Source: Pseudomonas sp. GM50 (lineage in GTDB: Bacteria; Pseudomonadota; Gammaproteobacteria; Pseudomonadales; Pseudomonadaceae). From it: a stretch of 64,000 nucleotides of DNA. The notes below the pieces were generated by a model, which was given only the letters and a program-made list of their open reading frames with translations, ran no database searches and was not told the DNA's origin. Below are positions 34,769-43,570 of the stretch, piece by piece (position 1 is the stretch's first letter; each line of letters starts with the position of its first letter). The stretch covers positions 1-64,000 of the forward strand of contig NZ_AKJK01000084.1 in NCBI RefSeq assembly GCF_000282375.1. Reading direction: 5' to 3'. The position numbers and the translations under genes are program-made.

Positions 34769-35410
34769 ATGACCACCCTTCTGCATATCGAATGTTCCCC
34801 GCGCAAACAACGGTCAGCCTCCCTTGAAGTCGCCCGCGGCTTTATTGCGCGCTATCAAGAAAACACCCCGGACACCGAAATCATCACCCTCGATCTTTGG
34901 AACATGGTGTTGCCGGAATTCGACGAGCTGGCAATGGACGCCAAATACGCAGGGCTCAATGGCACGCCCTTGACCCCGACGCAGCAAGACGCCTGGAACA
35001 CCTTGAAAGACCTGGCCGGGTTCCTGCACCGCGCGGACGTCCTGGTGATGTCCGTGCCGCTGTGGAATTTCAGCATCCCGTACAAGCTCAAACACTTCAT
35101 CGACCTGGTGTCGCAGAAAGACATTTTATTCAGCTTCGACCCGGAGCGCGGTCTGGAAGGCATGCTGCACAACAAAACCGCCGTGGTGATGTACGCCCGC
35201 GGCCTGGATTTTTCGGCGCAGTCGATCACGCCAGCGGAGCGCTTCGACTTTCAGAAGCCCTACGTGGAAGCCTGGCTGCAATTTATCGGCGTGAGCGATG
35301 TGCACTCGGTGATTGTCGAGAAAACCATCCTGGGGGAAGACGTTGACCTGAGTGCGCGTAAGGCCGCGACTCAGCAGGCCATGAGGCTGGCAGATAGTCT
35401 CGTTAGTTAA
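34769..35410 (+). CDS. azoR: FMN-dependent NADH-azoreductase
   Basis: Starting at ATG 34769, the 213-residue flavodoxin-fold protein has the FMN-binding signatures of the AzoR family: SPRKQRSASLEVARGF near the N terminus and SVPLWNFSIPYKLKHFIDLV in the middle. It reduces azo dyes and quinones using NADH. A longer in-frame frame exists upstream but has no start signal. It is paired with the divergent LysR gene. A REP doublet follows the stop. Confidence 0.88.
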   Translation: MTTLLHIECSPRKQRSASLEVARGFIARYQENTPDTEIITLDLWNMVLPEFDELAMDAKYAGLNGTPLTPTQQDAWNTLKDLAGFLHRADVLVMSVPLWNFSIPYKLKHFIDLVSQKDILFSFDPERGLEGMLHNKTAVVMYARGLDFSAQSITPAERFDFQKPYVEAWLQFIGVSDVHSVIVEKTILGEDVDLSARKAATQQAMRLADSLVS

Positions 35411-35420
35411 GCGCAATCCA

Positions 35421-35510
35421 TGTGGGAACGGGCTTGCTCGCGAAGGCGATGTGTCAGGCAACATCAATGTTGACTGTGCCGCCGTCTTCGCGAGCAAGCC
35501 CGCTCCCACA
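35421..35510. repeat. REP doublet with extended termini
   Basis: Inverted arms TGTGGGA(A)CGGGCTTGCTCGCGAA (35421-35444) and its inverse (35487-35510). The flanks TTAGTTAAGCGCAATCCA and CTTAACTGACTGGCATTG resemble each other in inverted orientation. The same flank occurs at the 31.5 kb copy. This is the last doublet I found going rightward. Confidence 0.9.
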
Positions 35511-35569
35511 GGTTTCGCACCTTAACTGACTGGCATTGAGTCTCTAGAGATCGCCTATTTTTATTGCGA

Positions 35570-36457
35570 TCAACCCGTAAAGCTGTCCTGTTCAGCCTGG
35601 CATGCCAGCCACGTGCAAAACAGATCCAGTTTCTTGTCAGGGCCCGGACTTCGCTTCGCAATGTAGGAGTAGTCACTTTGGTGGAATCCGAACGGTGCCA
35701 GTAAACGACCAAGACGAATGTCGTCGGCCACCAGATGCCAAGGGGCGACACAAATCCCCAGGCCGGAAATCGCCGCCTCCAGTGTGAAATAGTAGTGCTC
35801 AAACTCCACTCCGACCGGCGCGGTCACCTTGTATCCAATCGCGTCACTCCAACTTGCCCAGGCATTCGGGCGAGTTTTTGTGTGCAGTAGCGGATGCAGG
35901 AAAATAGAACTCAATTCAGTGAGTTGGATACGCGCAGATAACGTCGGTGACAGCACGATGCCCAATCTTTCAGGAAACAGCAGGAAGGTATTTTTTTGAC
36001 CTTCAAGGACGCCCTGCTCGGCAGTGAGCATCACGTCATATCGGTCTCGGCCCGGATCGGTAGCGTGGACAAAGGAATTCAAGCGAATCTTGATATCAGG
36101 GTACTTCGCATTGAAATCGAAAAGACGGGGAATCAGCCACTTCACCGTAAACGTGCTGAAGCAAGACACGTCCAGAATACCCGTCGCGGTGTCCCTTATT
36201 CTGCCTACAGCGGCCTCAATCTGATCCAGCGCAGCCGTCAAGTCTGGCAGCAGCTCTTTGCCGGCAGCGGTGAGCTGCGGTTTATTTTTTGTACCCTCGA
36301 ACAGGTCTACCCCAAGACTCAGCTCTAACTGGCGTACCTGGCGACTCACCGCCCCAGGCGTGACAGAAAGCTCATCGGCAGCAGACGTCATTCTCCCCAG
36401 CCGAGCGGCGGCCTCGAAAGAGCGGAGTGCATTTAAAGGAGGGAGGCGACGTTTCAT
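35570..36457 (-). CDS. LysR-type regulator, GcvA-like
   Basis: The 295-residue protein opens with MKRRLPPLNALRSFEAAARLGRMTSAADELSVTPGAVSRQVRQLE, typical of the GcvA-like LysR group. A substrate-binding domain follows. It is divergent from the tautomerase gene, with about 150 bases between, so it may control it. Spacing and direction suggest it is not part of the azoR unit. Confidence 0.85.
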   Translation of the reverse strand: MKRRLPPLNALRSFEAAARLGRMTSAADELSVTPGAVSRQVRQLELSLGVDLFEGTKNKPQLTAAGKELLPDLTAALDQIEAAVGRIRDTATGILDVSCFSTFTVKWLIPRLFDFNAKYPDIKIRLNSFVHATDPGRDRYDVMLTAEQGVLEGQKNTFLLFPERLGIVLSPTLSARIQLTELSSIFLHPLLHTKTRPNAWASWSDAIGYKVTAPVGVEFEHYYFTLEAAISGLGICVAPWHLVADDIRLGRLLAPFGFHQSDYSYIAKRSPGPDKKLDLFCTWLACQAEQDSFTG

Positions 36458-36611
36458 TAAGTGACTTTAACTCAATTACTTCGGGCGCATAAATCGATTT
36501 CCAAGCTTGGCTCGGTTTTGCAAGATGACCCCGATTTTCGCCTGCCTGGTTACCTGTCCGGGGACGCCAGTATTGCAGGGACGTACTCCAAATCAATTGA
36601 GAGATTCTCAC

Positions 36612-37028
36612 ATGCCATTCGTTCGAACAGCCGTCATCAAAGGCACTAGCCAGCAACAACGTCAGCGCATCGTCGACGGTATACACCAAGCGCTGATAGA
36701 GAGCATTGGCATGCCCCCGGATGAACTGTTCAACCTGGTAGCGGACTATGACCCGGAACAATTTTTTTACAGCCGCACCTTCAATGGCGTCGCTCGTTCA
36801 GACAATCTGATAGTGATTGAAATTACGATGCGTAGAGGTCGAAGTGACGCTATGAAGCGGGAGCTCTACAAAAAAATTGCTGACAATCTCGGCGCTCAAG
36901 CACAGGTTCGTCCGCAAGACCTTTTCATCTTCATGCATGAGAATGACTATTCGGACTGGTCGGTGGGTTTTGGCAAGTTCGCAATGGCGTTAGTGCAGCA
37001 AGCCGGTGAAGATGCCGCTGCTGTGTAG
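36612..37028 (+). CDS. Tautomerase-family protein
   Basis: Starting at ATG 36612, the 138-residue protein begins MPFVRTAVIKGTS, so removal of Met exposes the Pro-1 catalytic base of the tautomerase superfamily. Its length (about twice that of 4-oxalocrotonate tautomerase) and NDYSDWSVGFGKFA segment fit a larger subgroup. The substrate is unknown. It is followed about 110 bases later by a RidA-type gene and precedes the imino-acid operon, so it may act on an enamine or enol intermediate there. Confidence 0.8.
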   Translation: MPFVRTAVIKGTSQQQRQRIVDGIHQALIESIGMPPDELFNLVADYDPEQFFYSRTFNGVARSDNLIVIEITMRRGRSDAMKRELYKKIADNLGAQAQVRPQDLFIFMHENDYSDWSVGFGKFAMALVQQAGEDAAAV

Positions 37029-37141
37029 AGGCCAAAGCGTCCAGTCTGCTTGCCTTGAGCGCTTTCGAAACTGATTCACCAACAGCACGACGATGGGGCT
37101 GTAAACTGGCCCCCTTTACCACCTCAAGCAAGAGATCCCCC

Positions 37142-37522
37142 ATGGCAAATCGCGACATCACCTTTCTCCCCGACCCAGACCCGGAATCCATTTCCTCCGA
37201 TGTCGCCGGTTTCGGTGGCCTGTTGGTCTCCACTCAAATCCCTACCCGTGCCGACGGCAGTCTGGAGCTGGGTGGCATCGCCGAGCAGAGCGAGTGCACC
37301 CTGCAAGCGCTCAAGGTAGCGTTGGAACTTGCCGGCAGTTCCATGGACCGGGTTCTGCATCTGACCATCTACCTCACTGACATGGCCGACCGCGCCGCTT
37401 TCAACGAAGTCTACAAGCGCTTTTTCGCCAAGCCCTGGCCGGTTCGCGCCGCCGTTGGCGTGGCCTCATTGGCGGTCGAAGGGATGCGCGTGGAAGTCAC
37501 CGCAATGGCGGCCAAGCGCTGA
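37142..37522 (+). CDS. RidA/YjgF-family protein
   Basis: Starting at ATG 37142, the 126-residue protein matches the RidA family (enamine/imine deaminase). It has the GGIAEQSECTLQALKVALELAG helix and the RAAVGVASLAVEGMRVEVTAMA strand with the conserved Arg. The family removes reactive imines made by PLP and flavin amino-acid enzymes. Its closeness to a flavin amine oxidase and racemase-family operon is consistent with protecting against such by-products. Family assignment is firm; substrate is not. Confidence 0.82.
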   Translation: MANRDITFLPDPDPESISSDVAGFGGLLVSTQIPTRADGSLELGGIAEQSECTLQALKVALELAGSSMDRVLHLTIYLTDMADRAAFNEVYKRFFAKPWPVRAAVGVASLAVEGMRVEVTAMAAKR

Positions 37523-37630
37523 GTCTGCGGACTTGTCCGATGGCCCGGCTCCAGCGAGCGGCCGCCACCGGGCCATTCCCGACGGCAGATTTTGCGCCGT
37601 CGGGAGATCCTCACCGGGACTCAAAAGCGG

Positions 37631-38560
37631 CTATTTGACCAGCCGTTTTTCCTTGGAAGGCCTGTAGCCAAAGTACGAGCTATAGCACTTGCTGAAATGA
37701 CTGGGCGACACAAAGCCACAGGCAACCAGCACGTCTACCTGGGACAGCTCTGTGTGTTGAAGGAGTCGACGCGCTTCGGTGATGCGCAGCTCCATGTAAT
37801 ATCGCTGCGGCGTGGTCCCGAGTTGCTCCTTGAACAAGCGTTCGAGCTGTCGCCGGGAACGGCCGGCGTAGACCGCCAGTTGCTCCAACTCCAGAGGCTC
37901 TTCGAGGTTGGCGTCCATCAGCTTGACCACCTCTCGCAATGGCGCGCTCACACAAATATTTTCAGCCGGTTTGATGCGCCGGTAGCGAGACTCCTCGAAC
38001 GCAAGAATGTCCTCGATCCCCTCGACCAGGGCTTTATCGTGCAGTTCCTTGATCCAGTCCAACGCCATATGGAATGCCCCAGAGGGACTGGACGCGGTGA
38101 GCCGGTCTCGATCGATCACAAAGGGTTCACTGGTGACATGCGTCGCCTTGGAGATTTCCGCGAGTGCGGGACGATGTTCGGGGTGAATGGCGCAACGGTA
38201 TCCATCAAGCAAGCCTGCACTGCCCAGGAACCATGCACCATTCCACAACCCGGCCAGACTGATGCCCTGATCTGCCGCCGCTCGCAACAGGCTGATGAAC
38301 TCATCAGTCGCCTTCAGTTCTGTCCTGTAGCCGCCGCAAATGACCAGCAGGTCCAGGTTGTGAATGGCTGAAGAATCGATACGTGCATCCGGCCGAATGA
38401 CCAGGCCCAAATCGCTGATGACCTCTCCCTCATTCAAGCCGAACGTTCGGGAAGAGAACAAGCCGGGGCGCAGAAGATTAGCGGTGACAATCGTGTCCAG
38501 CGCTTGCGTGAACGCGGGCAGCGAGAAATGCTCGAGCAGCAAAAAGCCTGTCCGAGTCAT
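37631..38560 (-). CDS. GlxA-like AraC regulator with DJ-1/PfpI domain
   Basis: The N-terminal DJ-1/PfpI-type domain (TRTGFLLLEHFSLPAFT and GLWNGAWFLGSAGLLDGYRC) is followed by an AraC HTH domain (EEPLELEQLAVYAGRSRRQLERLFKEQLG and VDVLVACGFVSPSHFSKCYSSYFGYRPS). This is the GlxA/CdhR architecture, often found with betaine, carnitine and amino-acid catabolic genes. I chose 38560 (GGTGA upstream); an ATG at 38614 has GGAGG too close, only one base before it. It reads in the same direction as the operon to its right, after a 190-base gap. Confidence 0.8.
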   Translation of the reverse strand: MTRTGFLLLEHFSLPAFTQALDTIVTANLLRPGLFSSRTFGLNEGEVISDLGLVIRPDARIDSSAIHNLDLLVICGGYRTELKATDEFISLLRAAADQGISLAGLWNGAWFLGSAGLLDGYRCAIHPEHRPALAEISKATHVTSEPFVIDRDRLTASSPSGAFHMALDWIKELHDKALVEGIEDILAFEESRYRRIKPAENICVSAPLREVVKLMDANLEEPLELEQLAVYAGRSRRQLERLFKEQLGTTPQRYYMELRITEARRLLQHTELSQVDVLVACGFVSPSHFSKCYSSYFGYRPSKEKRLVK

Positions 38561-38750
38561 TCGAGCAGGCTCACCAGGGTTTTCATTCAGATAGCGGAGG
38601 TTTTTCCCCTTCATGCCTCCGCTGAATTGACGTCGTTCGATCAATGTTCGACCCACTCGGTTACGTTAGCCAATCTGTCATTTGGTGCGCTTATAAAGCG
38701 TCATGCTACCCGCAGAAGCTCAAAAAGCCCTAGCACCATTATGCGACCGA

Positions 38751-39749
38751 TCAGGCCAGTTGAAAGCCGTGACGAAGCGGGTCTTTATCATCGACGAAAA
38801 TGGTGTTGTGGCCGGTGATCTGCGCCCAGCCACCGATACTTGGCTTGATACCCTCAAACGTTCCGACTTTTACCGATGCTTCGACTTTCCCTTCGAAAAT
38901 CGTCCCTATCAGGCTTTCATTGCGGAACGTATCGCCCACGCGCAACCGTCCCTTGGCAAACAGTTGGGCCATGCGCGCCGAGGTGCCGGTGCCACCCGGA
39001 GACCGATCAATCGCCTTGTCGCCGTAGAACACCGCGCCGCGTCCATCAGCTGCAGTGCTGTGTTGGTCGTCACACCAAATGACATGGTGGACGCCGCTGA
39101 TCCTGCTGTTCTCGGGATGCACAGGATCACAGACTTCTGCCAGCGCCGAGCGCAGTTTCTGGCTCAGGCCAACGATGTCTGCCGTGGTCAGCCCTTGCAA
39201 GCCGGCCCAGTTCTCCTGTGGCTCGACCACCGCATAGAAGTTGCCGCCAAAGGCAATGTCCACAATGAGCTCTCCGACGCCGGGCACGTCCACCACCACG
39301 TCGGCGCTGTGCAGATAACTGGCGACGTTGAACAGACGAATAGAGTCAACGAACTCGCCGTTCATGGTGTAGTCGACATCCACGCGTCCGGCCGGCGTTT
39401 CGATCGCCAGCTTGCCGGGTTCCCGAGGCGTAACCAGACCTTCTTCAATGACCACGGTCGACAGCCCGATCGTGCCCGCCCCACACATCGGCAGGCAGCC
39501 ACTAACTTCGATGAACAAGGCACCAAAGTCACAATCATCGCGCGTGGTCGGATAGATGATCACGCCGGACATGATGTCGTGGCCCCTGGGCTCGAACATC
39601 AATGCGGTTCGAACCCAGTCATGGTCGCGAACGAAAATCTCACGTCGTTCGGCCATCGAAACGGACGGCAACAAAGGCCCGCCACCCGCCACCACCCGCA
39701 CCGGGTTTCCGCACGCATGGGAGTCAATGCAGAAAAAGCTACGTCGCAT
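38751..39749 (-). CDS. Proline racemase / hydroxyproline epimerase family, unusual active site
   Basis: The 332-residue protein has the proline-racemase fold. The first catalytic motif is MCGAGTIG with Cys89, but the usual His after Gly is Ala91. The second motif reads DRSPGGTGTSA: Gly252 stands where racemases and epimerases carry Cys and the dehydratases carry Thr. So only one of the two acid/base residues is present. It may be a dehydratase-like or otherwise altered enzyme. It is last in the ABC-transporter operon, 12 bases after the second permease. The family is firm; the reaction is open. Confidence 0.85.
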   Translation of the reverse strand: MRRSFFCIDSHACGNPVRVVAGGGPLLPSVSMAERREIFVRDHDWVRTALMFEPRGHDIMSGVIIYPTTRDDCDFGALFIEVSGCLPMCGAGTIGLSTVVIEEGLVTPREPGKLAIETPAGRVDVDYTMNGEFVDSIRLFNVASYLHSADVVVDVPGVGELIVDIAFGGNFYAVVEPQENWAGLQGLTTADIVGLSQKLRSALAEVCDPVHPENSRISGVHHVIWCDDQHSTAADGRGAVFYGDKAIDRSPGGTGTSARMAQLFAKGRLRVGDTFRNESLIGTIFEGKVEASVKVGTFEGIKPSIGGWAQITGHNTIFVDDKDPLRHGFQLA

Positions 39750-39761
39750 GCTGGAACCCTT

Positions 39762-40613
39762 TCAGAGAAGTTTGCTTGGGGAATGACGCTGCAATGCGCC
39801 GCGTGACAGACGATCCAGCAGCAGAGCAATAGCAACAATCGCCAAGCCGGCTCGAAGCCCTAATCCCATCTCCATCCTGGAGAGACCACGGGTCACTTCA
39901 GCCCCAAGACCACCCGCCCCCACCAGACCTGCCAACACCACCATCGCCAGGGACATCAGGATGCATTGGTTCAGCCCGACCAACAGCGTGGGTGCGGCAG
40001 TCGGAAGTTCTATCTTGAACAGAATATCCCTTGGCGAAGCACCGGACGCCTGGCCCAACTCGAGCAGATCCTTAGGCAGCTGCTTGAAGGCAAGGGTCGT
40101 CAACCTGAGCATCGGTGGAATGCCGTACACAATCGTCGCGATGATTGCCGGCACGCGCCCCAGGCTGAAAAGAATTACCGCGGGAATCAGGTAAACCCAA
40201 GGCGGCACCGTCTGCATGATGTTAAGAATCGGCAAAAAGGCTTCATCTACACGCTTCACACGGGCCGCCAGGACACCCAGCGGAAAAGCGATGGAGACCG
40301 ATATCAAGACCGCCACGGACACGAGCGCAATCGTCTGGATGGAAGCGACCCAGAGGCCAGAGAACAAACAAAAAGCCAACATCAAAGCAGCGAAAACAGC
40401 GACTCGCTTGTTAGCGAAAAAGAACGCCGCAACAACGACAAGGCCAATGAATAAATAAGGATGGGGAGCAAGCAGTGCAGTTTCAACGAAGCCGAGTATC
40501 GCCTCGATGACTTGGCTAATGCCCTTGAACAACCCGTGTAAATTAGTGTTCAGCCAGTCCACAGCGGGCGCCAGAAACTCGCCTGGAGAAAATTGGATGT
40601 CCATTGTAGTCAT
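39762..40613 (-). CDS. Betaine-type ABC transporter permease 2
   Basis: This 283-residue ProW-like permease has about six helices. The loop LLELGQASGASPRDILFKIELPTAAPTLLVGLNQ contains the EAA-type coupling region. It overlaps the first permease gene by four bases and, unlike classical ProW, works beside a second, different permease. It belongs to the quaternary-amine/proline transporter family. Confidence 0.85.
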   Translation of the reverse strand: MTTMDIQFSPGEFLAPAVDWLNTNLHGLFKGISQVIEAILGFVETALLAPHPYLFIGLVVVAAFFFANKRVAVFAALMLAFCLFSGLWVASIQTIALVSVAVLISVSIAFPLGVLAARVKRVDEAFLPILNIMQTVPPWVYLIPAVILFSLGRVPAIIATIVYGIPPMLRLTTLAFKQLPKDLLELGQASGASPRDILFKIELPTAAPTLLVGLNQCILMSLAMVVLAGLVGAGGLGAEVTRGLSRMEMGLGLRAGLAIVAIALLLDRLSRGALQRHSPSKLL

Positions 40614-41458
40614 TGCGCTTCTCCCATCCGAGACCGTGCAGCGCTCTGCGCCAATCGATCCAGAATCATGGTCAGAATGACGATGGCAATGGCCGCGTTG
40701 ATCGACTTGGCGATATCCAGTGTGCGTACCGCCCCATAGATGGATTCTCCCAAACCGCCAGAACCCACAATGCCGGCGATCACGACCATGCCGAACGCCA
40801 TCATCAGGCTTTGATTAACACCGGCCATGATGCTTGGCATGGCGAACGGTAACCGGATCTTGAAAAACATCTGCCACCGGGTGACGCCGCTGGCATCCCC
40901 CAGTTCGATGAACTCCTGTGGGGTCATGCGAATCCCCAGAGAGGTCAGCCGCATGGCCGGTGGCACCGCAACGATAAAGGTCGCCAACAGTGCGGTTGCC
41001 GGGCCGTAGCCGAGCAACGCAATTGCCGGCAACAGATAGATGTAAGGCGGCATGGTCTGGATCAGATCCAGAACCGGATCCACGACTCGATCAAATGACG
41101 GCGCAAGACCGGCCAACACACCCAATGGAATCGCAACAACCAGCGCCAACACTGTGGCGGTCAGTACCAAGGCAAGGGTACTCACCGTTTCCGGCCACAA
41201 GCCCATGACGTCGCAGAATATCAACGCCAGGCCTGTGAGAATCGCGAATCGAACGCCAACCGCCCGCCAGCCGATCAAGGCCAGGACAATCGCGATGACG
41301 TAATAAGGGGGATAGGCAATACACCACAGAACGCTTTCGTAAATGCCCTTCAGCATCGTATTAGCGGTGTCGAACACAAACTCGCCGTTATCCATCAGCC
41401 ATTCCAGGCTCGAGTCGACAGCCGAATCGAATTGGTTGGAAAAGTCAGGCGTGCTCAT
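40610..41458 (-). CDS. Betaine-type ABC transporter permease 1
   Basis: This 282-residue ProW-like permease has the coupling loop FIELGDASGVTRWQMFFKIRLPFAMPSIMAGVNQSLMMAFGMVVIAGIVGSGGLG. It overlaps the ATPase gene by four bases and the second permease gene by four bases. The two permeases share the family motif but differ enough to be a heterodimer rather than a recent duplication. Confidence 0.87.
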   Translation of the reverse strand: MSTPDFSNQFDSAVDSSLEWLMDNGEFVFDTANTMLKGIYESVLWCIAYPPYYVIAIVLALIGWRAVGVRFAILTGLALIFCDVMGLWPETVSTLALVLTATVLALVVAIPLGVLAGLAPSFDRVVDPVLDLIQTMPPYIYLLPAIALLGYGPATALLATFIVAVPPAMRLTSLGIRMTPQEFIELGDASGVTRWQMFFKIRLPFAMPSIMAGVNQSLMMAFGMVVIAGIVGSGGLGESIYGAVRTLDIAKSINAAIAIVILTMILDRLAQSAARSRMGEAQ

Positions 41459-42573
41459 GTTGACGCCTCCAGAACAGTGGCGGCTGACGAGGCCGCGAAC
41501 TCATTCGGAATACCTTGAACGCCACGAAGCAGATCACGCAGCGTAATGACGCCTACCACTGCGCCGTTATCGACCACAGCGAGTGCATCGCGGTCGGACT
41601 TCATCGTCAATCCGATAAGCTCGTTGATATCCGCGTCGGGCGAGGTTTTGGTTAGCCTGGAGATGTCGCAACCAGGGTTCGCAACCTTGTAAGGCTCGAC
41701 GGGCGTCATGACCGATTGAGCTTTGACCAGGTGCAATCTGGAAATGCCTGCGACAAATTCCGCTACGTAGTCGTCAGCCGGGTTAAGGACGATGTCCTCG
41801 GCAGTGCCCACCTGAATGATCGCGCCATCTTTCATGATCGCGATGCGGTCGCCAATACGGATCGCCTCGTCCAGGTCGTGAGTAATGAATACCGCGGACT
41901 TGCCAAGCTCCTTGGTCAGCTGGCGGAACTCATCCTGCAACTGCCTGCGAATCAAGGGGTCAAGCGCACTGAACGGCTCATCCATCAAGATCACTTCAGG
42001 GTCCGCCGTGATCGCCCGTGCCAGCCCGACCCGTTGTTGCATGCCACCGGACAACTCGCTTGGGTAGCGCGAAATCCAGTCGCTCAAACCCACCTTGGCC
42101 AACGCCTGCTCGGCCACTTTATAACGCTCGGCCTTGCCCACGCCCTGCACTTCCAGGCCGAACGCCGTGTTCTCCAGAACCGTGCGGTTAGGCAGCAAGG
42201 CGACGCTCTGAAAGACCATGCCGATATGCCGCGCCCTCACCTCCCGCAGCTGTGCGGGCGTCAGGGATGAAAGGTCTTTGCCTTTGACCAGAACCTTACC
42301 GGCACTGGGTGTGATGAGTTTGTTCAGAAGCCTGATCAGGGTGGATTTGCCACTGCCCGACAATCCCATGATGCAAAAGATTTCTCCTCGGCGAACCTGG
42401 AGACTGACGTCGGAGACCCCGACTACGCAGCTGTAATTTTGCAGGATCTGGGTCTTGGTGAGCCCCTGCTGAACGACAGCATCCATCGCAGCAGGTGCGG
42501 CTTTACCGAAGATTTTCCAGACTGACTGGCAATCTACCAGCACTTCGTTAGTGTCTATTTTGGCCGTTGTCAT
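41455..42573 (-). CDS. Betaine-type ABC transporter ATPase with CBS domains
   Basis: The 372-residue ProV-like ATPase has Walker A GLSGSGKST, signature LSGGMQQRVGLARA and Walker B VILMDEPFSALDP. A C-terminal tandem CBS region ends in ALAVVDNGAVVGVITLRDLLRGV. The N-terminal insertion before Walker A (about 40 residues) is typical of ProV/ChoV. It overlaps the first permease gene and lies about 80 bases after the binding-protein gene. CBS domains often sense ionic strength or nucleotides. Confidence 0.88.
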   Translation of the reverse strand: MTTAKIDTNEVLVDCQSVWKIFGKAAPAAMDAVVQQGLTKTQILQNYSCVVGVSDVSLQVRRGEIFCIMGLSGSGKSTLIRLLNKLITPSAGKVLVKGKDLSSLTPAQLREVRARHIGMVFQSVALLPNRTVLENTAFGLEVQGVGKAERYKVAEQALAKVGLSDWISRYPSELSGGMQQRVGLARAITADPEVILMDEPFSALDPLIRRQLQDEFRQLTKELGKSAVFITHDLDEAIRIGDRIAIMKDGAIIQVGTAEDIVLNPADDYVAEFVAGISRLHLVKAQSVMTPVEPYKVANPGCDISRLTKTSPDADINELIGLTMKSDRDALAVVDNGAVVGVITLRDLLRGVQGIPNEFAASSAATVLEAST

Positions 42574-42652
42574 TTCGTAACCCGTCGAACCAGTTTTTGC
42601 TGGTTTCTCTAATTAAATCAAAGGGCGGCAGTGGCGGAGAAAAGGACGTTCG

Positions 42653-43501
42653 TTATTTCTTTATATTTTCCCAGCGCTTCAACAGTTCGGCATGGCTATC
42701 TGTCCAGCCTTTAACTGCCTGCTCCATGGTTTTGCCATCCTTGACCTCGCCGTTTATCGCGGTGATATCGGCAATCGGCACATACACGCTCGCCATAACT
42801 TCACGCGCGCGCGGGTAAGCTGTTGAGAAGTCTTTGTGACCGATCCAGTAATAACCTTGTGGTGGAGGGAAAACACCTTTTGGATCCTTGAGGAACTTCA
42901 GGTCAAACTTTTGCGCCATCCATGAAGGTTCCCAAACGGTGACAGCAACCCACTCTTTACGATCGACTGCCGACTTCAACGCCGCGGTCATGGCAGCGGT
43001 ACTGCCTTCCAGCAATTTCAGCTTGATGCCGTAGGCGTTCACCGCATTGGTCGCATCGCTCATCAAACCGGAACCCGGCTCGATACCGATGATTTTGCCG
43101 CCGAACTTTTCAGCGTTGTCATTCAACTGCTCGACAGAATCGATATCCACATACTTGGGTACTGCAATACCCTGGTAGAGCCCGTAAGAAACCGGGGAGA
43201 GTTTTTCCAGACGGTTTTTATTCTTGTTCCAATAGTCGTTCGCCGCATAGTCCGTTTGCGAAGCGAGTACCTGGATATCACCTTTAGTCAAAGCCGCGTA
43301 AGCAATACCCCACTCGGAAAACTCTATGACTTTTACGCTATAACCGGAGTCCTCAAGTACCTTCTTTGTTATACCGGTAATCGGCGTCAAGTCTTCCCAT
43401 GAAAGTGTGCCCATGGTGATTGTTTTTTCTTCTGCATGAACTGGCAAACACAGCATGCCAGCCACAGCAACAGCGCAGATTGCCTTCCAAATCTGTTTCA
43501 T
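42653..43501 (-). CDS. Betaine-type substrate-binding protein
   Basis: The 282-residue protein has a signal peptide ending in LPVHA and the OpuAC fold. Aromatic residues of a quaternary-amine cage are visible (SWEDLTPIT near the N terminus, WEPSWMAQ and YYWIGHKDF later). It should bind a betaine, choline-like or imino-acid ligand in the periplasm. It is encoded first among the transporter genes, followed by ATPase and two permeases. Exact ligand unknown. Confidence 0.85.
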   Translation of the reverse strand: MKQIWKAICAVAVAGMLCLPVHAEEKTITMGTLSWEDLTPITGITKKVLEDSGYSVKVIEFSEWGIAYAALTKGDIQVLASQTDYAANDYWNKNKNRLEKLSPVSYGLYQGIAVPKYVDIDSVEQLNDNAEKFGGKIIGIEPGSGLMSDATNAVNAYGIKLKLLEGSTAAMTAALKSAVDRKEWVAVTVWEPSWMAQKFDLKFLKDPKGVFPPPQGYYWIGHKDFSTAYPRAREVMASVYVPIADITAINGEVKDGKTMEQAVKGWTDSHAELLKRWENIKK

Positions 43502-43570
43502 GGCGAACTCCGATCTACGTCTAACTAGAGATTAGGCTCTTATAGAATAAAAGCCGTTGTTTGAAGCTAT

